NCBI GenBank assembly: GCA_012519835.1
Contig: JAAYPJ010000018.1
Span: 1 to 64,000, forward strand
Direction of reading: 5' to 3'
Length of the DNA stretch: 64,000 nt
Origin: Clostridiales bacterium
Lineage (GTDB): Bacteria > Bacillota > Clostridia > Peptostreptococcales > Natronincolaceae
Under the pieces are notes generated by a model. The model made no database searches and had not been told where the DNA came from. It saw nothing but the letters and a program-made list of their open reading frames with translations. Both the position numbers and the translations under genes were made by a program. Below, piece after piece: positions 46,305 through 54,155 of the stretch. Each line of letters opens with the position of its first letter. The stretch's first letter is position 1.

Positions 46305-48929
46305 TTGGAAAAGTTAGTTTATTCTTTCCGAGAAGGAAGTTTAGAAATGAAATCGCTATTGGGAGGGAAGGGTGCAAACCTATCAGAGATGACCAAAATA
46401 GGCCTTCCTGTTCCACCCGGATTTACGGTAACAACAGAAGCGTGCAATCAGTATTATAAGCATAACGGTCAGTTATGGACCGAACTGAAGGAGGAAATCC
46501 TGAAGGAATTGAGGGCATTGGAGGTTACCACAAATAAGGAATTTGGTAACAAAACAGACCCCTTGTTGGTTTCTGTCAGATCCGGGGCTGTGGTTTCAAT
46601 GCCCGGCATGATGGATACCATATTAAATCTGGGATTAAATGACGAATCTGTGAGGGGTGTTGCCAAAGCTACCAACAATGAACGTTTTGCATATGACAGC
46701 TATAGGAGATTTATTCAAATGTTCGGAGACGTGGCCCTTGATATAGAAAAATATAAATTTGACACTATTTTTGAAAAGAAGAAAAAAGACAAAAATATTG
46801 AAAAAGATACAGACTTAACCGCAGAAGATTTGAAAGATATAACAGGGGAATTTAAAAGGGTCATTAAAAAGGAAACAGGAAAGGATTTTCCTCAAAATGC
46901 CGAGGAACAACTCTTTATAGCCGTGGAAGCCGTATTTAAATCATGGGATAATCAAAGGGCCAAAATATATAGAAAATTACATGATATACCGGATGATTTG
47001 GGGACGGCTGTGAATATTCAATCTATGGTCTTTGGCAATATGGGAGAAGAGAGCGGGACAGGTGTAGCATTTACAAGAAATCCATCTACGGGCGAAAGAA
47101 AACTATTTGGCGAATTCCTGTTAAATGCGCAAGGTGAAGATGTGGTAGCCGGGATCCGTACACCGGAAGAAATACAGGTGTTGAAGGACAAGATGCCGAA
47201 AGTATATGAGGAATTTGTAAATGTTACCAAATTGTTGGAGAAACATTATAAGGATATGCAGGATATTGAATTTACAATCGAAAACGAAAAACTCTATATG
47301 TTACAGACAAGGACCGGCAAAAGGACTGCTATGGCGGCTGTCAATATAGCGATAGACATGGTTGAGGAGGGTCTTATTACTAAAGAAGAAGCCATATTCA
47401 GAGTGGAGCCTACGCAATTGGACCAATTCTTACATCCTACATTCGAAGAAGCCGCACTTAGGAAAGCTGAAGTTATTACAAAAGGGTTACCGGCTTCTTC
47501 CGGAGCTGCCACAGGTAAAATTTACTTTACGCCGGAAGATGTAATAAAGGCAAAAGACGAAGGGGAAAAAGCAATTTTAGTTCGTGTGGAAACTTCTCCG
47601 GAGGATATAGGAGGGATGATAGCGGCAGAAGGCATACTGACAGCAAAGGGAGGAATGACTTCCCATGCGGCTGTGGTAGCGAGAGGTATGGGCAAATGCT
47701 GTGTGGCCGGTGCAAGTGAAATTCGCATTGATAATGTAAATAAAATAATGAAGGTAAGGGATAAAAAATTTAGTGAAGGCGAATACATATCCCTTGACGG
47801 CAATGAAGGTGTTGTATATGAAGGCGAAATTAAGACACAAATGCCAAAGCTCCTGGGAAATTTTGCAGTTTTAATGGAATGGGCAGATGAATTTAGAAAA
47901 TTAAAGATCAGAACAAATGCGGACACACACAAGGATGCGAGGCAGGCATTGGAATTTGGGGCAGAAGGCATCGGCCTTTGCAGGACTGAACATATGTTTT
48001 TCGAGAAATCCAGAATTTTTATCGTCAGACAGATGATATTATCAACTACATTAGGTGACAGGGAAAAGGCCCTAGCTAAATTGTTACCTATGCAGAGGGA
48101 GGATTTCGTGAGTATATTTAAGGAAATGAAGGAGCTACCGGTTACAGTCAGACTATTAGATCCGCCATTACATGAATTCTTACCTAATGAGGAAGAAGAT
48201 ATAATACAATTGGCTGAAGAAATGGAAATATCGAAGGAAAGATTATTAGACGTAATAAATAATTTACATGAAGTTAATCCTATGTTGGGACATAGAGGTT
48301 GTCGTCTGGCTATCACCTATCCTGAAATATATGCTATGCAAACAAGGGCGATATTAGAGGCTGCTATCGACGTCCATCAATCAACGGGACTTAAAATAGT
48401 TCCGGAAATAATGGTACCGTTAGTTGGAGAAGTCAGAGAACTTGAGTATGTAAAAGAAATAATAATAAATGTTGCGAGTATGGTATTTGAAGAAAACGAT
48501 ATGAGTATTCCATATCAGGTAGGAACGATGATAGAAATTCCGAGAGCCTGTATCACTGCTGACAAGATTGCTAAAGAAGCAGATTTTTTCTCCTTCGGAA
48601 CCAATGACTTGACTCAAATGACATTTGGCTTTTCAAGGGACGATGCAGGTAAATTTATCAGGGAGTATGTAGATAAAAATATATTTGAAAAGGATCCTTT
48701 CCATAGAATAGACAGGGAGGGTGTTGGCGAGTTGATGCAAATGGCCGTAGATCTAGGAAAAACAGCAAAACCGGATATTCAGTTGGGCATTTGTGGCGAA
48801 CATGGCGGTGAACCAAATTCAATAGAATTTTGTCATCTATTGGGCTTAGACTATGTTTCATGTTCACCGTATCGCGTACCTATTGCAAAATTGGCCGCTG
48901 CGCAGGCATCACTGCGCTATCCTCGTTAG
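46305..48929 (+). CDS. ppdK: Pyruvate, phosphate dikinase
   Basis: PPDK interconverts pyruvate, ATP and phosphate with PEP, AMP and pyrophosphate. The N-terminal ATP-grasp begins GGKGANLSEM. The central phosphohistidine domain has GGMTSHAAVVARGMGK, with the catalytic His and the regulatory Thr just before it. The PEP/pyruvate barrel ends with LGICGEHGGEP. TTG at 46305 is chosen because GGAGGTG lies 6 bases upstream; this gives 874 residues. In clostridia it can replace or reverse pyruvate kinase. Confidence 0.97.
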   Translation: MEKLVYSFREGSLEMKSLLGGKGANLSEMTKIGLPVPPGFTVTTEACNQYYKHNGQLWTELKEEILKELRALEVTTNKEFGNKTDPLLVSVRSGAVVSMPGMMDTILNLGLNDESVRGVAKATNNERFAYDSYRRFIQMFGDVALDIEKYKFDTIFEKKKKDKNIEKDTDLTAEDLKDITGEFKRVIKKETGKDFPQNAEEQLFIAVEAVFKSWDNQRAKIYRKLHDIPDDLGTAVNIQSMVFGNMGEESGTGVAFTRNPSTGERKLFGEFLLNAQGEDVVAGIRTPEEIQVLKDKMPKVYEEFVNVTKLLEKHYKDMQDIEFTIENEKLYMLQTRTGKRTAMAAVNIAIDMVEEGLITKEEAIFRVEPTQLDQFLHPTFEEAALRKAEVITKGLPASSGAATGKIYFTPEDVIKAKDEGEKAILVRVETSPEDIGGMIAAEGILTAKGGMTSHAAVVARGMGKCCVAGASEIRIDNVNKIMKVRDKKFSEGEYISLDGNEGVVYEGEIKTQMPKLLGNFAVLMEWADEFRKLKIRTNADTHKDARQALEFGAEGIGLCRTEHMFFEKSRIFIVRQMILSTTLGDREKALAKLLPMQREDFVSIFKEMKELPVTVRLLDPPLHEFLPNEEEDIIQLAEEMEISKERLLDVINNLHEVNPMLGHRGCRLAITYPEIYAMQTRAILEAAIDVHQSTGLKIVPEIMVPLVGEVRELEYVKEIIINVASMVFEENDMSIPYQVGTMIEIPRACITADKIAKEADFFSFGTNDLTQMTFGFSRDDAGKFIREYVDKNIFEKDPFHRIDREGVGELMQMAVDLGKTAKPDIQLGICGEHGGEPNSIEFCHLLGLDYVSCSPYRVPIAKLAAAQASLRYPR

Positions 48930-49052
48930 TTGGCAATGTTCTACGATTAATAGGGGACATATACACGAAAAAAATAGATATACTGTAAAGGTTGGCGATT
49001 TGGTTCACCCGAAAAATTACCTCCTTTAACGGTGGTATAAAAATTATTATGG

Positions 49053-49101
49053 CCGGGATATGGTGCACTTATATTATAAGGGGACTGTATCCCGGTTTTT
49101 T
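49053..49101 (+). terminator. Terminator of ppdK
   Basis: CCGGGATA (49053-49060) pairs with TATCCCGG (49088-49095) across a 27-base loop, followed by six T. It lies about 120 bases after the ppdK stop. Confidence 0.7.
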
Positions 49102-49133
49102 AAATATTACACGAATCTATCGAGGGGTATGTT

Positions 49134-49235
49134 ATGATGAACAGTGAAACCAGGGGGATGGGATTAGATGAATTACCCCGGCGTCACAAACTATATCAGG
49201 GTGGGGATGCGGATATATTTGTCTTATTGAATTAA
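49134..49235 (+). CDS. Possible very small protein (33 aa)
   Basis: ATG at 49134 follows GAGGGG with 7 bases spacing. The frame reads MMNSETRGMGLDELPRRH and ends IFVLLN before TAA. No homology is known to me. It could be chance, but the ribosome site is good and it lies between a terminator and the next promoter. Confidence 0.25.
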   Translation: MMNSETRGMGLDELPRRHKLYQGGDADIFVLLN

Positions 49236-49244
49236 CGGAAATTA

Positions 49245-49253
49245 TGCTATAAT
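49245..49253 (+). promoter_or_regulatory. Extended -10 promoter of the uracil-DNA glycosylase gene
   Basis: TGCTATAAT (TG-n-TATAAT) fits an extended -10 box about 50 bases upstream of the start. The -35 region is weak (TTGAAT at 49228 is too close). Confidence 0.5.
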
Positions 49254-49302
49254 GAGTACAGTTATCAAACATTATTAGCGTTTTATAAATGGGGGACTAA
49301 AC

Positions 49303-49872
49303 ATGTATAGTCTGAGCGAACTGGAAGCAATTGTACAAAGGTGCAATAGATGTCCATTATCAAAAACCAGAACTAATGCGGTGTTTGGTGAAGGAAGCAA
49401 AGAAAACATTATCATGTTTATCGGAGAAGGTCCCGGATATCACGAGGATAAACAGGGCAGGCCTTTTGTAGGAAAAGCGGGAATATTATTTGATAAAATG
49501 CTGGCAGCTATCAATTTGACAAGGGCAGATGTATATATAACCAACATAGTTAAATGCAGACCTCCAAATAACAGAAATCCCTTAGAGGGGGAAAGTGAAA
49601 AGTGTATTGATTTTTTAAGATGGCAGGTAAAAATAGTGGATCCGGACATTATAATATGCTTGGGTGCTGTTGCGGCGAGAAATATAATTGAAAAAGACTT
49701 TAAGATTACAGAGAACAGAGGCATTTGGTATAAAAGGGGTAAATTTAATATAATGGCAACCTACCATCCGGCGGCAATTTTACGAGATAGTAATAAAAAA
49801 AGAGATGCCTGGGAGGATTTTAAATCGATAAGGGATATGTACATTGAATTATCCCAAAAATCCATGGAATAA
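49303..49872 (+). CDS. Uracil-DNA glycosylase, family 4 (iron-sulfur type)
   Basis: Family 4 UDGs remove uracil from DNA and bind a 4Fe-4S cluster. The cluster cysteines include CNRC (residues 14-17), with further cysteines in KCRPP and the ICLG segment. Active-site motifs are GEGPGYHEDKQGRPFVG and ATYHPAAILR. 189 residues. ATG with GGGGGA. It is monocistronic or led by a small frame; typical of anaerobes. Confidence 0.94.
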   Translation: MYSLSELEAIVQRCNRCPLSKTRTNAVFGEGSKENIIMFIGEGPGYHEDKQGRPFVGKAGILFDKMLAAINLTRADVYITNIVKCRPPNNRNPLEGESEKCIDFLRWQVKIVDPDIIICLGAVAARNIIEKDFKITENRGIWYKRGKFNIMATYHPAAILRDSNKKRDAWEDFKSIRDMYIELSQKSME

Positions 49873-50042
49873 TCCTATAAAATTTAATTAAGAAGCGGGG
49901 CGCTATCCGTATTTTCAGGACAGGGCCTTGTTTTATTATTATTAACAAATCAGAATAGCACAGAATATGTTATAATAAATTCTAATAGTAAAACCGGGAA
50001 TAATTTGTGCGGGTAATTGTACAGAAAAAAGGGGGAAAAGTT

Positions 50043-51152
50043 ATGATTATAGGTACCATAAAAGAGAGAAAACAACATGAATATAGAGTTGGTATAACAC
50101 CGGATAATGCTGCTGCGTATACTGCTGCAGGGCATTCCGTTTATGTTGAGACCGGTGCGGGGGACGGTGCAGGTTTCCCCGATGCGGATTATGTTGAGGC
50201 CGGGGCTAAAATACTGCCCACCATGGAAGAGGTATACGCTTCGATCGATATGATGGTAAAGGTGAAAGAACCGCTACCGGAAGAGTATAAACTTTTACGC
50301 CCGGGACTTATCCTTTATGCATACCTTCACTTGGCAGCGGATAAGCAACAGGCTGAAGCATTGGCAAAATCGAGAACGAGTGCAATCGCTTATGAAACCA
50401 TGGTCGACAATGGCGGTTTGCCCTGTTTACGTCCGATGTCAGAGATTGCGGGACGCTTGTCTATCCAGGAAGGTGCAAAATATATTGAAAGTTCCTATGG
50501 TGGCCGTGGTATCTTGTTAGGTGGCGTTCCCGGTGTTGAACGCGGGGAGGTCGTTATTGTCGGTGGCGGAATTGCCGGCACATATGCGGCTAAGGCCTCT
50601 ATTGGCATGGGTGCGCAAGTGACCGTGCTTGATATCAATCTCGCCAGGCTTCAATACCTTGATGACATTTTCGGAACAGGTGTCACCACACTCTATGCCT
50701 CGGAACGTAATATCCGCAGGGCTGTATCGAAAGCTGATCTAGTGGTTGGCACGGTACTTGTTCCCGGTAATGTTACACCAAAGGTCATTCGGCGTGAACA
50801 TTTGAAATTTATGAAAAGCGGTGCGGTTATTGTTGACGTATCCATTGACCAAGGTGGTTGTTGTGAAACCTCAAAAATAACTTTTCATGATGATCCTGTT
50901 TTCATAGAGGAGGGCGTTGTTCATTATTGTGTCGGTAATATGCCCGGTGCGGTTCCCAGGACATCCACGGTAGCACTTACTAATGCTACCCTGGCTTATG
51001 GTTTGCAGATAGCTAATCTAGGATTTAAGGAAGCAGCAAAGAAAAATAAGGTTATCGCTACAGGTGTAAATTACTATAATGGCATGTGTACAAATATGAA
51101 TGTGGCGAAGTCGTTGAATGTTGAATACCGTGACTTAATGAGTTTAATCTAA
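50043..51152 (+). CDS. ald: Alanine dehydrogenase
   Basis: Ald interconverts alanine and pyruvate with NAD. The N-terminal catalytic domain begins IIGTIKERKQHEYRVGITPD, and the NAD-binding motif is VGGGIAGTYAAKASIG. 369 residues from ATG 50043 (GGGGGA site); a longer frame lacks support. The gene uses CGT and CGC arginine codons more than its neighbours, which hints at separate origin. In spore formers Ald often supports sporulation and alanine use. Confidence 0.95.
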   Translation: MIIGTIKERKQHEYRVGITPDNAAAYTAAGHSVYVETGAGDGAGFPDADYVEAGAKILPTMEEVYASIDMMVKVKEPLPEEYKLLRPGLILYAYLHLAADKQQAEALAKSRTSAIAYETMVDNGGLPCLRPMSEIAGRLSIQEGAKYIESSYGGRGILLGGVPGVERGEVVIVGGGIAGTYAAKASIGMGAQVTVLDINLARLQYLDDIFGTGVTTLYASERNIRRAVSKADLVVGTVLVPGNVTPKVIRREHLKFMKSGAVIVDVSIDQGGCCETSKITFHDDPVFIEEGVVHYCVGNMPGAVPRTSTVALTNATLAYGLQIANLGFKEAAKKNKVIATGVNYYNGMCTNMNVAKSLNVEYRDLMSLI

Positions 51153-51169
51153 ATAAATATAATAATTTA

Positions 51170-51200
51170 CCGGGGGCGGCCCCTACCCCCGCTTCCCCAG
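51170..51200. repeat. GC-rich palindromic stretch after ald
   Basis: CGGGGGCGGCCCCTACCCCCG holds overlapping short stems and, read on the minus strand, GTAGGGGCCGCCCC. It lies at the convergent ends of ald and the DUF421 gene. It may be a degenerate member of the GTAGGGG palindromes or a terminator remnant. Confidence 0.4.
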
Positions 51201-51284
51201 TACTTTTATGGGGCTAAAGGTTGATTGCAGGTACGTTTGTTGCTATAGGGCACCTGAAGGCGGAATCCGCAGAATGTGAGATGT

Positions 51285-51983
51285 TTATGTTAGCGGTATG
51301 GGGGTGGTGCTGACCGAATTATCCTTCAAATCCACATACAATGACCCATCCGTGGCCAACGAAGCTAAAAATACGCTGGATATGTTGTTTATTCCCTGTT
51401 CCTTTAGTTTATTTTCTAGCCAGTCACGAGTGAGGTTATTATTTCGCAGATTTTCCGATATTATTTTCCCATTATTGACGATGACAGAGGGAAGGCCTTC
51501 GTATTGAGTTGGAACATTAACATCACCAGGTGTAAGGGGCCTGTGTTGAGACTTTTTGAGTACACTTATCTTGCCATCGATTTCCAACACAGCGAACTCC
51601 ACCTCGCTCAGATTATAAATACCTTTGTTCCTCAAGGCTGCCAGTACTTCGGCAATATTATAGTGCATTTTTGTGATGTTTTTTTCTATTATTTTACCAT
51701 TCTCAATAAAAACCACCGGTTTACCTTCGAGTAACTTACGAGCTGAGCGGCTTTTGATTGCGGTTCTATCGGCCAGTAAATCCAAGGCGATGATTGCCAT
51801 GGGCGCCAGAAGAACTTCCGGATTTTGCTTCGGATCAGCGATATAGCTTGAAAGCAAGCCACCTATCATGTTCACCGTTAAGAAATCGAAATAGTTTAAT
51901 TGTGAAATGGATTTACGCCCGGTGAGACGCAGAAGAACAAGAGCGAGAATAAAAGATTCAATAGAACGTTTCAATGCTGACAA
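51285..51983 (-). CDS. DUF421 (YetF/YcaP) membrane protein
   Basis: DUF421 proteins have N-terminal membrane helices and a cytoplasmic beta-rich domain. Here the first about 80 residues carry the helices, with LVLLRLTGRKSISQL, the family signature. The two-lobed soluble part follows, with KPVVFIENGKI and LPSVIVNNGKI repeats. TTG at 51983 is chosen because GGAAGGAGG lies 6-8 bases upstream. 233 residues. It lies downstream of the repeat-motif protein at 52147 on the same strand. Function unknown. Confidence 0.9.
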   Translation of the reverse strand: MSALKRSIESFILALVLLRLTGRKSISQLNYFDFLTVNMIGGLLSSYIADPKQNPEVLLAPMAIIALDLLADRTAIKSRSARKLLEGKPVVFIENGKIIEKNITKMHYNIAEVLAALRNKGIYNLSEVEFAVLEIDGKISVLKKSQHRPLTPGDVNVPTQYEGLPSVIVNNGKIISENLRNNNLTRDWLENKLKEQGINNISSVFLASLATDGSLYVDLKDNSVSTTPIPLT

Positions 51984-52146
51984 TATAACAACCTCCTTCC
52001 CTCGTTGATCCTGTTTCACCCGTTTTAATATAGGCCCTCAAAAAACATCTCCCTCTTTTCATCCTTTTCCTCCATTCTCGGGTTTGAATTTTATGAAGAT
52101 ACAATGGAAGCTGTAACTGAGATTGACCTCATTTCTTCCGATACTG

Positions 52147-52671
52147 CTACCGTGATTTTCTTGTTGAACTGTTGAAACTTGCCTCAGCAATAAGGTCTTC
52201 GACGTCCTCTTTAGCCCTTGCTATCATGAAACGGGCCTTTTCAATTAGCTCCGCCCCCTCCGATGCGGTGTTTCCGACCACGTTTAGAATTTTTTGTCTA
52301 AAATTGGGCAGGAGCATCCCCAAAAGCGCAACCGTTCCAATTCCATATAAAATCCCATTCCTCTGATCCTTCGTAGGTACATTAATCCATTCTTGTATAG
52401 CCCCTCCGCTGCGATTTCTGACTATCTGGCCGGGATGATGTGTCGCGTATTTCCCTTCTGACAAGGTACCTGTTACATTTTTGATATAGGGGCTCCTACC
52501 TTGTTGGATCCCTTCATGTATTGGTTCGTTGATCTCCTCCTGATAAACATCAAATATCTGATCATATTTTTGACTTGTACGGAGTTCATTTATTATTTCA
52601 TTTTTAATTTCGTCCTTAAGAATTTGCGTAAAAATAGCAATATCATTTTCTGGGGGTTTATTATGATACAA
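52147..52671 (-). CDS. Repeat-motif membrane protein A, paralogue of the protein at 53361
   Basis: The 174-residue protein has an N-terminal helix ILKDEIKNEIINEL, of the (V/I)KxEVLxEL type, and a segment VTGTLSEG. A glycine-rich hydrophobic span (GILYGIGTVALLGMLLP, about residues 104-121) and a helical tail follow. The last two parts align with protein C at 53361 (IAGTLAREG and GFLYGVGGTILFNFLWP). TTG start with AAGGATG upstream. It is divergent from 52882. The span plus tail recalls YtxH/DUF5132-like proteins, unconfirmed. Confidence 0.75.
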   Translation of the reverse strand: MYHNKPPENDIAIFTQILKDEIKNEIINELRTSQKYDQIFDVYQEEINEPIHEGIQQGRSPYIKNVTGTLSEGKYATHHPGQIVRNRSGGAIQEWINVPTKDQRNGILYGIGTVALLGMLLPNFRQKILNVVGNTASEGAELIEKARFMIARAKEDVEDLIAEASFNSSTRKSR

Positions 52672-52881
52672 GATGCTTCATCCTTTCCTGTAGTCCGTGT
52701 TTTTATAAATATTTCGTTTGGTCAAATCCCTCTACTTAGTAATCTACCTTAGTGTAAAAAATTATTCATATCTGCTATAAAAAGTAATAATATTTTTGGT
52801 CACAGATAAACAGTATAAAAATTTTAAGATTTACCATAATAAGCATAGGTAATGTAACTTTTAAATAGAGGAGGCTTTTTA
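52672..52881. promoter_or_regulatory. Divergent promoter region of the accessory cluster
   Basis: The AT-rich gap between two divergent genes must contain promoters for both arms of the cluster. I see no strong -35/-10 pair and no clear operator. A strong GAGGAGG ribosome site precedes 52882. Confidence 0.4.
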
Positions 52882-53337
52882 ATGAAAAATCCTTATACAA
52901 AACAAGCCCTTGCTGAAGATGTTAAAAGGGAAGTACTCGCGGAATTAAACCGGATCAGATTCCAAGAACAAAATTTTATTGACAGTATTAAAAGGGAGGT
53001 GCTTATGGAACTGGGCCAAAATCACCATGGACAATCAGCTTTTTCAAACAGAGATTTAGTTGAAGCAGTTAAAAAAGAGGTCCTGGCCAGTATTCAGGGC
53101 GGGCGACAACAATCTTATGTTTACGGTGGTTCCCATGATTTTAGCAGGGATCAGACTAGTTCCATCGAAGGGGAGGCGTTTACACAAACGAGGGGTGGAA
53201 GGGAAAATCAAGAAGAACCGCATGAGTCTGAACAAGGTGAAATGTCGGAACAGCACTATGGCAGACTTGACCCAAATTTAGTTCAGGCAGTAAAAAATAG
53301 TGTTATAGCCGAGATGAATTTGCATAGCTATAGATGA
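52882..53337 (+). CDS. Repeat-motif protein B, four (V/I)KxEVLxEL helices
   Basis: The 151-residue protein contains four copies of one short helix: DVKREVLAEL (about residues 13-22), SIKREVLMEL (36-45), AVKKEVLASI (62-71) and AVKNSVIAEM (137-146). Between them lies a hydrophilic, Gln/Gly/Glu-rich stretch. No membrane span is seen. The helices are amphipathic and may dock to partners or the membrane surface. Strong GAGGAGG site; protein C follows after 23 bases. No known family recognised. Confidence 0.72.
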   Translation: MKNPYTKQALAEDVKREVLAELNRIRFQEQNFIDSIKREVLMELGQNHHGQSAFSNRDLVEAVKKEVLASIQGGRQQSYVYGGSHDFSRDQTSSIEGEAFTQTRGGRENQEEPHESEQGEMSEQHYGRLDPNLVQAVKNSVIAEMNLHSYR

Positions 53338-53360
53338 TTTATGACAAAGGAGGAATTCTA

Positions 53361-54155
53361 TTGTACTCAAATGAAGGGGCTCTAATCCAAGATGTAAAGA
53401 GGGAAGTACTGGCGGAATTACGGGATGGAGGGAATACCAATGTTCCCCGTCCTATCAGTCATCCTAACAATTCGGATCATATGGTTCAATGGCAAAGGGA
53501 TGACTATGATCCCTTTGCCTCGAACCAAATGTACCAGACTATAAAAGAAAGTGTCAAAAATGAAATTTTAGCTGAAGCTGAAATGCAACAGGCCGATCGT
53601 TTAGCTCAAATGCACGGCGTAGATCGGGCTTTATCGGACCAAAGACTTCAACGAATGATAGACGCTCGTTACCGAACAATTGATAATATGAAGGAAGATA
53701 TAAAAAAGGAACTTCAGACATTCCGTAAAATGGAAGCCCAAAGATCCGGTGATCCCCATGTAAGGGACATAGCCGGTACCCTGGCCAGGGAAGGCCAAAG
53801 ACAAGGACTTTCCCTTGAACAAGTGATTGCAGGATTAGATCAAAAAACCGGCACGGGAACGGGTATAACAGGAAGATTTTCAAACATGATAAACACCGGA
53901 CAGCGGAAGGGTTTTCTATATGGGGTGGGAGGCACCATACTGTTTAATTTCCTTTGGCCCATGATTCAAAACAACATGCGTTCCATTGCGGTGCGTTCCA
54001 TGGAAGAAGGTATGTCTATGGTTGATCGGGCCAAAACTGCTGTAAGTGGCCAAAATCAACAGAACACGTCCACATCCACAGGTTTTGTAAATGTTGATCC
54101 CGGATCTGCATCTCAAGAGAACCAGTTCCAGGATGGAGATAATATGGAACAATGA
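53361..54155 (+). CDS. Repeat-motif membrane protein C
   Basis: TTG at 53361 is the start: AAAGGAGG lies 7 bases upstream and the N-terminus then aligns with protein B. The helix DVKREVLAEL (about residues 11-20) is followed by SVKNEILAEA and DIKKELQTF. Near residue 195 a glycine-rich span GFLYGVGGTILFNFLWP leads to a helix (MEEGMSMVDRAKTAV) like that of protein A. 264 residues. Its stop overlaps the ATPase start (ATGA), so the two are translationally coupled. Confidence 0.75.
   Translation: MYSNEGALIQDVKREVLAELRDGGNTNVPRPISHPNNSDHMVQWQRDDYDPFASNQMYQTIKESVKNEILAEAEMQQADRLAQMHGVDRALSDQRLQRMIDARYRTIDNMKEDIKKELQTFRKMEAQRSGDPHVRDIAGTLAREGQRQGLSLEQVIAGLDQKTGTGTGITGRFSNMINTGQRKGFLYGVGGTILFNFLWPMIQNNMRSIAVRSMEEGMSMVDRAKTAVSGQNQQNTSTSTGFVNVDPGSASQENQFQDGDNMEQ

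Larger units (their letters stand above)
48930..49302. other. Intergenic region between ppdK and the uracil-DNA glycosylase gene
   Basis: This stretch holds the ppdK terminator (49053-49101), a possible 33-codon frame (49134-49235) and an extended -10 promoter (49245-49253). The part from 48930 to 49050 shows ACCTCCTTTAACGGTGG at about 49018-49034, which resembles an anti-Shine-Dalgarno sequence. No riboswitch class was recognised. Confidence 0.5.

Noticed and set aside
47522-48316. Minus-strand frame of 264 codons opposite ppdK
   Set aside because: Fully inside ppdK, serine-rich low-complexity translation typical of antisense frames.
49018-49034. ACCTCCTTTAACGGTGG as a 16S rRNA fragment
   Set aside because: Only about nine bases resemble the 3' end of 16S rRNA and no further rRNA sequence surrounds it.
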